Shown: positions 54,351 through 61,713 of the stretch, one piece after another
Layout: each line of letters starts with the position of its first letter
Numbering within the stretch: the first letter of the stretch is position 1
Assembly: GCA_014728115.1 (NCBI GenBank)
Contig: WJME01000190.1
Span: forward strand, 62,001-126,000
Length of the DNA stretch: 64,000 nucleotides
Direction of reading: 5' to 3'
Source: Candidatus Zhuqueibacterota bacterium
GTDB lineage: Bacteria > Zhuqueibacterota > Zhuqueibacteria > Residuimicrobiales > Oceaniaggregativiventaceae
Program-made: the position numbers and the translations under genes
Notes under the pieces: generated by a model
What the model was told of the DNA's origin: nothing
The model's input: the letters and a program-made list of their open reading frames with translations, nothing else
Database searches by the model: none

Positions 54351-55142
54351 GTGGCAGAAAGTGATTCTCGGGAACGAATCATCAAAGGCCCCATTCATAG
54401 TCTGCGTTTTGGCGCAACAGCAGTGATTAATATTCTGGCTAAAGACTTTATTATCTGTCCTTTTAAACCGGTTTATTGTTCCTCTTCATTGCCTTTTAGA
54501 GAGCCCAGCCAAAACGATTACAAATCTGCACTGCCTACGCCAAAACAGATTTCTGATGCAGTGGCGAGTTTCCTGGATCAGCAATTGGCTATCGACTATA
54601 TCGTTATCGCAGGTAACGGAGAACCCACACTGCATCCCTATTTCGATAAAGTCGTTGACCGGATTTTGGCTGTGCGCGACGATTTCGCTCCGCATCTCGA
54701 TGTGGCACTGATTTCGAGTGCGTTTAATGTGGAAGACGAAAAGATCAGGACCACATTGGAAAAAGTCGAAGTCCCGATATTAAAACTCGATGCCGGAGAT
54801 AGCGTGCTGTTTCGTAAAATCAATCGACCTGTTGATTCGGTGTCATTTAAATCTGTTGTCAATGGCTTGAAAAAAATGGACCGGCTTTATATTCAAAGCG
54901 TTTTTATGAGCGGAAAAATCTCGAATACGGGTGAAAATAGTCTGGAGCGTTGGCTCAAAGTGATCAAAGAGATCAAACCGACGACTGTACATCTCTTTAC
55001 CATCGCGCAAGAAAAAAGTGATCTCGGACTCTTGCCTGTCGACAATAATGATTTGACGGAAATTGGGGAAAAACTACAAGCCTTTGCCAAGGTCCCTTAT
55101 TGTGTTTACGGGAATTCCCTTGATGATTTGTGCTATGTCTGA
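54351..55142 (+). CDS. Radical-SAM-fold protein with degenerate cluster motif (Cys to Pro)
   Basis: I start at GTG 54351, which has GGAGG 5 nt upstream (263 residues). The track's 54255 start adds 32 unlikely residues. The family is that of small radical SAM proteins opening with GPVPSRRLGxSLG: here KGPIHSLRFGATAVINI. The SAM motif GNGEPTLHPYF is intact. The cluster motif, normally C-x3-C-x2-C, reads C36-PFK-P40-VY-C43, so the middle cysteine is proline. That should prevent normal 4Fe-4S binding, so the protein may be inactive, regulatory, or use a different cofactor. It ends directly against the stop of the HAD gene on the other strand. Confidence 0.78.
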   Translation: MAESDSRERIIKGPIHSLRFGATAVINILAKDFIICPFKPVYCSSSLPFREPSQNDYKSALPTPKQISDAVASFLDQQLAIDYIVIAGNGEPTLHPYFDKVVDRILAVRDDFAPHLDVALISSAFNVEDEKIRTTLEKVEVPILKLDAGDSVLFRKINRPVDSVSFKSVVNGLKKMDRLYIQSVFMSGKISNTGENSLERWLKVIKEIKPTTVHLFTIAQEKSDLGLLPVDNNDLTEIGEKLQAFAKVPYCVYGNSLDDLCYV

Positions 55143-55895
55143 TCAGGGATAATTTTGTTTCCAAAAATCTTCCAGTTCCCATCCAGGAATATTATTTTTC
55201 CGAGCTGTCTTTTGTTGTTCAGGGGTGTTATAACCCCATAAGGCCAGAATACATTTCACTTGCACCGGCTTGACTTTGATCAATGTATCTACCTGATCAT
55301 CTATAAACACAAATTCAGATGGCTCGATTTCATATCGCTGTAAAAGCGAGGCAATAATATCCTTTTTGGGGTGTTTTGGAGATGCATGATAGAGTGCCTC
55401 GCTTTTGAGAATAATGTCATGAAATTTTAAAATCTCGGCGACATATTCGGTCTTTTTTGTCGTAATGATGACCAGTCGATCTTTGTGTGGATAATTTTGT
55501 AACCAGGACTGCATTCCCGGATAAAGGGGATTGAGTTTGAGCCACAGCTCACGGTGATGATCGAGAAAACGCTGTCTTTCGCTGTAAAATACCTCGAAAA
55601 AACGATCGCGCAAAGAGCTGAACGTTTGGGTGAATGCATCAAAATCATCCTGGGAGAGGATCGGGGCTTTATTTTCCAGTGCATGATAAATATACACATA
55701 ATCTTCGCCGGAACGAATGTAATTTCTTATTGCGCGGGCTTGTTCAATACTCCCGGGATTCAGTTCCTCAAATGAATATACCTTTTTATTTGTGCCCAGG
55801 TATTGTTGATACGCATTAAACCCCACCACAAGGCATTCATGAATGCTGTCGCCGATCACCCCATCAAAGTCCAATGCCAAAAAGCGAGTATTCAT
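55143..55895 (-). CDS. HAD-superfamily hydrolase
   Basis: A 250-residue haloacid-dehalogenase-type phosphatase. Motif I is FLALDFDGVIGDS (nucleophile Asp and acid/base Asp), motif II VIITTKK, motif III lysine in SPKHPKKD, and motif IV FVFIDDQVDT. A helical cap lies between motifs I and II. Members hydrolyse small phosphate esters; the substrate cannot be inferred. It has its own promoter on the - strand and converges with the radical SAM-like gene with no spacer. Confidence 0.88.
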   Translation of the reverse strand: MNTRFLALDFDGVIGDSIHECLVVGFNAYQQYLGTNKKVYSFEELNPGSIEQARAIRNYIRSGEDYVYIYHALENKAPILSQDDFDAFTQTFSSLRDRFFEVFYSERQRFLDHHRELWLKLNPLYPGMQSWLQNYPHKDRLVIITTKKTEYVAEILKFHDIILKSEALYHASPKHPKKDIIASLLQRYEIEPSEFVFIDDQVDTLIKVKPVQVKCILALWGYNTPEQQKTARKNNIPGWELEDFWKQNYP

Positions 55896-55927
55896 CGTTG
55901 TCCTCAGTTCTGTTTTTCATAAACTTT

Positions 55928-55956
55928 AATATAGCATTTATTTTTACTCTTTGCAA
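55928..55956 (-). promoter_or_regulatory. Extended -10 promoter for the HAD gene
   Basis: On the - strand TTGCAA (55956-55951) and TATATT (55933-55928) are 17 nt apart, and TGC directly precedes the -10 as an extended element. The start codon is at 55895. Confidence 0.6.
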
Positions 55957-56161
55957 GAGACCCTGTGAGTTTTTTCTCATATCAATTATGGAATGACCTG
56001 GATGAGCAAGATGTATTTAAAATATATAGTCGAGTATTTTTAAAGGTTTTACTTGCAATTGATGTGCGGACTTGATATTTTCTTATTACCAGGGATTGTT
56101 ATTTTGCCTCGCTCTATTGACGAGCCTGGATTTAAATAGACTGAGGATATTCAGGAATGAT

Positions 56162-56848
56162 ATGTTGCTAACCGTCGATGCCCCAATCGCAGACAAAGTT
56201 TCCCTGCTGGCCATGCATTTCTCCGACCTACAAAACGGAGAGCATTCGGCTGAATTGTGGAAGATTATCGAATCATTATCCGAGGATATTCGATCCTCTT
56301 ATACCACTCCTTCTCAAGCTCATGATCTTTTAAAGCCTGCCCGGCAGCTCTATCGCCGCTTGGGCATGGATCCGACGCACTCACGGCCTTCTTCGGAGGC
56401 CCTGATACGACGCATCATTCAAAAAAAAGATCTCTACAGAGTCAATACACTTGTGGATATTGGGAATCTGGTGTCCCTTGCCATACAATTGCCTATCGGG
56501 ATCTATGATAAACAATGCATATCCGGTGATGTCAGTTGTCGACTGGGCCGAAAAGGTGAATTTTTTAAAGGGATCGGAAAGAGCCAGGTAAACCTCGACG
56601 AACGAATTTGCTTGGCTGACCAAAAAGGGCCTTTTGGTAATCCCTCGAGCGATTCTTTTCGAACCAGGGTGACCCTGGATACCAGGAATATATTATTTGT
56701 GGTATTCGCCCCGACTAACCTGTTTGAACTCTCTGTATTTGAAACCATAATATTTCTGGTGCAAACCTCCATGGACTTTTATGCCCATGGTAAACTCGAA
56801 TCGGTACAATGTATCAGTGAATTGACTGATAAACAATACACAAACTAA
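56162..56848 (+). CDS. B3/B4 tRNA-binding-domain protein
   Basis: The start is ATG 56162 with AGGA 5 nt upstream (228 residues); the extension to 56072 looks random. It consists of a stand-alone B3/B4 domain, the editing-type module of phenylalanyl-tRNA synthetase beta: LKPARQLYRRLGMDPTHSRPSSEALIRRII, LVDIGNLVSLAIQLPIGIYD, GKGE-like GRKGEFFKGIG and GNPSSDSFRTRVT. Free-standing forms are thought to clear mischarged tRNAs or bind amino acids. It heads a run of closely spaced genes in which most stops and starts nearly touch. Confidence 0.85.
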   Translation: MLLTVDAPIADKVSLLAMHFSDLQNGEHSAELWKIIESLSEDIRSSYTTPSQAHDLLKPARQLYRRLGMDPTHSRPSSEALIRRIIQKKDLYRVNTLVDIGNLVSLAIQLPIGIYDKQCISGDVSCRLGRKGEFFKGIGKSQVNLDERICLADQKGPFGNPSSDSFRTRVTLDTRNILFVVFAPTNLFELSVFETIIFLVQTSMDFYAHGKLESVQCISELTDKQYTN

Positions 56849-56860
56849 CTGGAGGAAGCT

Positions 56861-57370
56861 ATGAATCAGCAAAGCAAGTTTATGCCGGCGTTATGGGGTG
56901 GATTGCTTATCGGTGTGATTAGTGGAGTCCCCGGACTGAATTTGATCAATTGTGCGTGTTGCGCAGGAGTTATTGGAGGCGGTATATTTGCCGTATATAT
57001 GTATCGCCGTGATACCGGTCCATATGCTCAAATCACCTCGACAGATGGGGTTGTGTTGGGATTAATTGCCGGTCTGATAGGCGCGGTACTGGCAAGTATT
57101 TTGTCTGCTTTGTTTGGAACTGCCAGCATGGAAATGCTGGAACAGGCAAAGCAATACATCGATGATCCCGATGCCCGGCAAATACTCGATCAGCTGAGCG
57201 GTCAGGGCATGTCTGCAGGACTATTTTTCATTTCAATGATGCTCAATGTGGTCATATATGCCATATTCGGTCTGATCGGGGGGCTTGTCGGTGCTTCATT
57301 GTTTGGCAAAAACAAACCCAAACCGGAAACCAGTTTGGATGAGCCCCAACCTCCTGTTGAAAATCCGTGA
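56861..57370 (+). CDS. Four-helix glycine-rich membrane protein (DUF5518-like)
   Basis: A 169-residue membrane protein with about four helices (LWGGLLIGVISGVPGL, CACCAGVIGGGIFAVYMY, VLGLIAGLIGAVLASILSALF, FISMMLNVVIYAIFGLIGGLVGASLF) and a proline-rich end (DEPQPPVENP). The pattern recalls DUF5518/DUF4199-type proteins with unknown role. TGGAGG precedes ATG. Its TGA overlaps the GTG start of the next gene (GTGA). Confidence 0.6.
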   Translation: MNQQSKFMPALWGGLLIGVISGVPGLNLINCACCAGVIGGGIFAVYMYRRDTGPYAQITSTDGVVLGLIAGLIGAVLASILSALFGTASMEMLEQAKQYIDDPDARQILDQLSGQGMSAGLFFISMMLNVVIYAIFGLIGGLVGASLFGKNKPKPETSLDEPQPPVENP

Positions 57371-58731
57371 TTTTTATGGCGTGCGACCTGATCTCATTTT
57401 TGCGCGAAAAGGGCGGAGCTGCCACAACAGAAGAGATTGCGGCTGACTTGCTCAAAATGCCAAATGCACCTTTGGCTGTCGCCGAATCATTGGTTCAGTC
57501 CATGTGTAAAGATCAAGCGATCAAACAAACATCTCCTCATGTCTGGGAAATTTGTGGCGAACCGGTCAAGACAACGCCTGCAAATGATGAATGGGTTTTG
57601 CTCACTACTGTACCTGTTTCTTGCCCACATTGGCGTTCGGTTCAGGCGATATTAATGGCCGAAATGAGCGGAATTGAATGTGTCGAACGGCATATCGTTA
57701 TCCGTTCACAAGGCCTGACAGAGCAGGATTGGCTGCATCTTTTGGATCTCCTGGATGAGAAATGGGTGGTGATAGAGGGACTGGGTAACCAGGTTAACAC
57801 CTTAAAATCCGGATTGAAAAATTTTGCAAAAAGCGAACCTGTCATCCATTCTCTTGCAAAGAGTGTGAAAACGCTTATAGCCGACCAGCCTTTGCGAACA
57901 AGCAATGATATGGCGCAGCTTTTAAAAGCCGAATGCTATGAATGGCCAGAACCGGAAAAAAAGCTGGATCAACTCATCCAGAATGCACAAGCTTTTATGG
58001 ACATTCTGAATGTCAATCATCCAGAGCAGTTAATGTCCCTTTGGGTCGAATCCAAAAGGGAATTCACGTTCGATCGTTTCAATTTTGATCGTGATGATGT
58101 AAATGCCGTACCTGCAACACCGGGGATCTATTTGATAAAGGATGCTCGTCAAAACATCATTTATGTCGGCAAGGCAAAAAATTTGGCTCGCCGATTAATG
58201 TCTTACTTTTTACCAGGTGCGCAAAATAGTGCCAGGATTCAGGCCATCCATCAACAAATGGCAGATTTTGAATTCGAGAGTCTGGGCTCTGAACTCGAAG
58301 CATTGCTCTCAGAGTGGGAAATGATCCAAAACTATGATCCGCCCATTAATCGGCAACTGCGTGTTCATCAACGCTCCCATCGACAGGCGGAACGCTATGA
58401 GAGAATACTGTTTTTGCCTGCCAAAGATCCGCAAGACGTGCAGATTTATTTTTTACATCCAAGGGGTGCATTTGCCCGGTGCCGCTATCGTGACCATAGA
58501 CAAATGAACCGGCTGGCAAACTGTGTCAAAAGTGTTTTTTTTACATCTCTGCCTGTCTCTGATATAGATAAAACCAGATGTGAAATCTCCTGGTCGTGGT
58601 TATCAGAGACAAAGAGCCCTGTGCATTCTCTGGATATGAGAGGTATCACTCTGGAACGTGAGGCCCTTCGTTTGATCAAAGATCATGTCAAAAGTTTTCG
58701 GTCAGATACAGAACGGGTAATACAGACTTGA
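57367..58731 (+). CDS. GIY-YIG nuclease related to UvrC/Cho, with a divergent N-terminus
   Basis: A 454-residue protein that starts with GTG overlapping the previous stop (ATG 57376 is an alternative). Residues about 1-65 look like a winged helix (LISFLREKGGAATTEEIAADLL). Residues about 75-190 form an alpha/beta region that could be a degenerate exonuclease fold, without the DEDD residues. The GIY-YIG nuclease follows (TPGIYLIKDARQNIIYVGKAKNLARRLMSYF, then SELEALLSEWEMIQNYDPPIN) with catalytic Tyr, Arg and Glu in place. UvrC's UVR and HhH domains are missing, so it is more like Cho or exonuclease-UvrC fusions. It may incise damaged DNA. Confidence 0.8.
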   Translation: MIFMACDLISFLREKGGAATTEEIAADLLKMPNAPLAVAESLVQSMCKDQAIKQTSPHVWEICGEPVKTTPANDEWVLLTTVPVSCPHWRSVQAILMAEMSGIECVERHIVIRSQGLTEQDWLHLLDLLDEKWVVIEGLGNQVNTLKSGLKNFAKSEPVIHSLAKSVKTLIADQPLRTSNDMAQLLKAECYEWPEPEKKLDQLIQNAQAFMDILNVNHPEQLMSLWVESKREFTFDRFNFDRDDVNAVPATPGIYLIKDARQNIIYVGKAKNLARRLMSYFLPGAQNSARIQAIHQQMADFEFESLGSELEALLSEWEMIQNYDPPINRQLRVHQRSHRQAERYERILFLPAKDPQDVQIYFLHPRGAFARCRYRDHRQMNRLANCVKSVFFTSLPVSDIDKTRCEISWSWLSETKSPVHSLDMRGITLEREALRLIKDHVKSFRSDTERVIQT

Positions 58732-60470
58732 AGAAACGATTAACAGTGTTCTTTCTCTTTTTCAACTCGCTTTTACTTTATGCAGAACCCTTGCATTATA
58801 CTCTGAGTTTCGATACGGAACTGTTTTCATCCGTGCACGTGAGAGTGCAGATACATGAACCGGCCAAACGGTTTGTTCTTTCTATGCCTGTCTGGGTCCC
58901 GGGCTCGTATTATGTAGGAAGTTTTGGGCAGTATGTCAAAAACATCCGAGCCAGTTCCGGGAGCGAAGAGGTCACGTTGAGGCCATTGAATCAAAACAGC
59001 TGGGAGGTCTTGAACAGTCGAGCTGCCAAAGTGACCGTCGATTATGATGTACAGATGGTACCCACCGGTTTTCTGAAGACGGTTCTCGATTCAAGCGGTG
59101 CAATCCTCGAAGGAGCGACCATCTGGCTTGAGGTGCGCGGCCTGGAAGAAACTCCTGCCCGGATCACTATTGAGGTTCCTTTTCAATGGGATGTTTCAAC
59201 CGCATTACCCTCTGTTGAGCACCATGTATATCGTGCCGCGGACTATGATCAGCTCGTGGATAGTCCCATCATGCTGGGTGAACTGGATGTTTATCGCTTT
59301 ACTGTGCAGAACAAGCTTCATGAGGTGGCCATAAAGGGCAAGGGAGATTTTGACCGCACCGGCTTTGTAGAGATGATCCAGAAAATCGTTCGTTATCAAA
59401 CAGCCTTTTTTGACCAGGCTCCTTATGAGCGATATGTGTTTCAAGTCGATCTGTTGCCTGAAATGCGGGGAGGGGGTGGGCTCGAGCACAGATCCTCCAC
59501 AACAATAACGTTTCCGGTGCTGTCTTTGATGGAGGATGTAAAAAATGCGGCCAATCTTATTGCGCATGAATTTTTTCATCTTTGGAATGTCGAGAGAATC
59601 TATCCTGAACAACTCTCGCCCGTCCCCTATCATCGAGAATTTCGCCTTCGTTCTTTATGGTGGCTCGAAGGGGTAACGAGTTATTATGCGGATTTGACTC
59701 TGGTCAGAACCGGCATCTGGTCTGTTGATGAGTTTTTTAGGAATCAAGAAAAACAGATCCAGATATTACAGTCGAATCCGGATCGTCTGAAAACGAGTGT
59801 TGCACAATCGAGCTGGGATATCTGGGAAACCGGGTATTTTAGCACCGGAATATCCTATTACGTTAAAGGCCAATTACTTGCCCTGCTTTTCGATTTGTCG
59901 ATTCGGATGCAAACCGGTCAACAAAAGAGCCTGGATGATGTCGTGATTTATTTGAACGAGACATTTGCCCGGCAAGGAAGAGCCTATGCCGAAGATGAAC
60001 TGGTCGAGATCTTTCAAAGAGTCACAGGAATTGATTTTCAGCCATTTTTCGATCGATATATTACCGGCACTCGGGAATTGCCTTTTGGAAAGGTTTTTTC
60101 CAAAGCGGGGTTGGCCTTTGACATGGAGACTCGACCCGTTCCCACGATTGGAAACGTGAGGTTTGTGGGCGATCGATTCCGCGTATTCAGTATCGATCCC
60201 GCCAGTCCTGCTGCCATGGCGGGTCTTCGCCGTAATGATCGCATGGTTGCTATTGATGGCATTAAGTTGAGAGAGCGGGAACAATTTGAAAATATGATCA
60301 AAAATAAAAATATTGGAGATAGGGTCGATATTGAAATCGAGCGGAATCGGACACGTATCACTGTTCCTGTACCTGTCAAGCCGTCTGAGCAAGTCATTGT
60401 CCAGCTTGGGATGGGCAGTCACCACACAAACGCGCAGAAAAATCTGCTAGAAAATTGGTTGCATCAATGA
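58728..60470 (+). CDS. M61-family peptidase with C-terminal PDZ domain
   Basis: A 580-residue exported zinc peptidase starting at TTG 58728, which overlaps the upstream stop (TTGA). A signal peptide (KKRLTVFFLFFNSLLLYA) is followed by the M61 N-domain. The catalytic part has GGGGLEHRSS, zinc motif AHEFFHLWNVERI (HExxH-like, HEFFH) and WWLEGVTSYYADL with the glutamate ligand. The C-terminus is a PDZ domain (IDPASPAAMAGLRRNDRMVAIDGIKL). Known family members are glycyl aminopeptidases in the periplasm. Confidence 0.92.
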   Translation: MKKRLTVFFLFFNSLLLYAEPLHYTLSFDTELFSSVHVRVQIHEPAKRFVLSMPVWVPGSYYVGSFGQYVKNIRASSGSEEVTLRPLNQNSWEVLNSRAAKVTVDYDVQMVPTGFLKTVLDSSGAILEGATIWLEVRGLEETPARITIEVPFQWDVSTALPSVEHHVYRAADYDQLVDSPIMLGELDVYRFTVQNKLHEVAIKGKGDFDRTGFVEMIQKIVRYQTAFFDQAPYERYVFQVDLLPEMRGGGGLEHRSSTTITFPVLSLMEDVKNAANLIAHEFFHLWNVERIYPEQLSPVPYHREFRLRSLWWLEGVTSYYADLTLVRTGIWSVDEFFRNQEKQIQILQSNPDRLKTSVAQSSWDIWETGYFSTGISYYVKGQLLALLFDLSIRMQTGQQKSLDDVVIYLNETFARQGRAYAEDELVEIFQRVTGIDFQPFFDRYITGTRELPFGKVFSKAGLAFDMETRPVPTIGNVRFVGDRFRVFSIDPASPAAMAGLRRNDRMVAIDGIKLREREQFENMIKNKNIGDRVDIEIERNRTRITVPVPVKPSEQVIVQLGMGSHHTNAQKNLLENWLHQ

Positions 60471-60480
60471 CGAGGGAGAT

Positions 60481-61203
60481 ATGGAAACCATAAGCTCATT
60501 TGTTCGTATGAATAAAGCATGGTATTTACGAAAAGCAATTGCAGATTATGCTCGTGCTAAAAATATGTTCTATCACTATGATCGTAATTATCTTGCAGGC
60601 CGGGATGTGACGTTTGACCATCTGAAAAAGCTCTCAGAATTGCTGTTTGTGATCAAGGAAGATTTTCATTTGATTTTCAAACGGGTTATCGATCCCAAAG
60701 CCAGAAAATTTGAAGATTCCATGCGCTCGACACCCACTATCCTGGAGATTGAATGGATCAATAATGTCGGGTTGCTCTTTCACAAGACATTGGTCACCCG
60801 CGAGATCAAATATGTCATGCAACAATATGCCACAGATAGCGAAGACTATGCCGAGATGCAGGTCTCCTTTGATAGCTATTGGGGAAAGTTGAAAAAATTA
60901 TTTAATGAAGGAACAGAGATTTTGCGAACTTTATTGGTCGATTATAGTACAAACGATATCGTCTTGTCTTATTTGTTTGAAAACGATGATTATATTCAAG
61001 ATACCCTGGCTGTAGATATTAAAAGTCTCTTGCAGGAGTCAGGCCAAAGATCATTGGACGATGCTTATGTCCGAGCTGGCGATTACTGCTTAAAGAGCGG
61101 CTGGACGGACAGAGCTCGGCGTTTGCTCCATGAAGCATTGCGGGTGAATTGTGAAAACGAGCAGGCAAAAATTCTGAGTCATGAATTGAATTCCGGGCAT
61201 TAG
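60481..61203 (+). CDS. Helical protein with TPR-like C-terminus (hypothetical)
   Basis: A 240-residue, probably all-helical cytoplasmic protein with no signal peptide. A long N-terminal helical region (AWYLRKAIADYARAKNMFYHYD) ends with a TPR-like pair (SLDDAYVRAGDYCLKSGWTDRARRLLHEALRVNCENEQAKIL). The family is not recognised. GAGGGAGAT precedes ATG. It follows the M61 gene by 10 nt and probably belongs to the same operon. Confidence 0.65.
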   Translation: METISSFVRMNKAWYLRKAIADYARAKNMFYHYDRNYLAGRDVTFDHLKKLSELLFVIKEDFHLIFKRVIDPKARKFEDSMRSTPTILEIEWINNVGLLFHKTLVTREIKYVMQQYATDSEDYAEMQVSFDSYWGKLKKLFNEGTEILRTLLVDYSTNDIVLSYLFENDDYIQDTLAVDIKSLLQESGQRSLDDAYVRAGDYCLKSGWTDRARRLLHEALRVNCENEQAKILSHELNSGH

Positions 61204-61340
61204 GCTTGCTCACTTTTTGTTAGCTAAAGGGAAACCATGGAAATGACATATTAGAGCAATCTGATCAAAAATAGGTATTGCGTTGTATGCAAGAATATCC
61301 TATTTTTAGTGATCTAAAACCAATTATCAGGAGGAGAGTT

Positions 61341-61682
61341 ATGCAGATCAAAGAGCAGATGAAAGGTGACGTGGCCGTAATTGCACTCAAGGGTAAACTG
61401 ATGGGGGGACCCGAGACCATGGCCATTCACACCAAAGTAAAAGAGCTGATCGAGAGTGGTGTCAATAAAGTCGTGATCGATTTAGGCAAAGTGTCCTGGA
61501 TGAACAGTACAGGCCTGGGTGCGCTCATGAGTTCAATGACCTCGTTGCGCAATGCCGACGGCGACTTGAAACTGACCCATGTCACCGATAAAGTAAAAAG
61601 TTTGTTCATGATCACAAAACTCATTACTATTTTTGATACCTTTGATACAGAGGAGGAAGCAATCGCCTCATTCGAAAAATAA
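61341..61682 (+). CDS. STAS-domain anti-sigma factor antagonist
   Basis: The start is ATG 61341 behind CAGGAGGAGAG (113 residues); the track's 61278 start lies upstream of that site. The fold matches SpoIIAA/RsbV: VAVIALKGKLMGGPE, KVVIDLGKVSWMNSTGLGALMSSM and DTEEEAIASF. The phospho-acceptor region, usually DSSGLG, reads NSTGLG, so Ser or the adjacent Thr is the likely site. Such proteins release sigma factors or regulators by binding a kinase/anti-sigma. No kinase or phosphatase partner is in the window. Confidence 0.92.
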   Translation: MQIKEQMKGDVAVIALKGKLMGGPETMAIHTKVKELIESGVNKVVIDLGKVSWMNSTGLGALMSSMTSLRNADGDLKLTHVTDKVKSLFMITKLITIFDTFDTEEEAIASFEK

Positions 61683-61713
61683 GCATCTTGTATCAGTATC
61701 TGGAAGGAGTACC

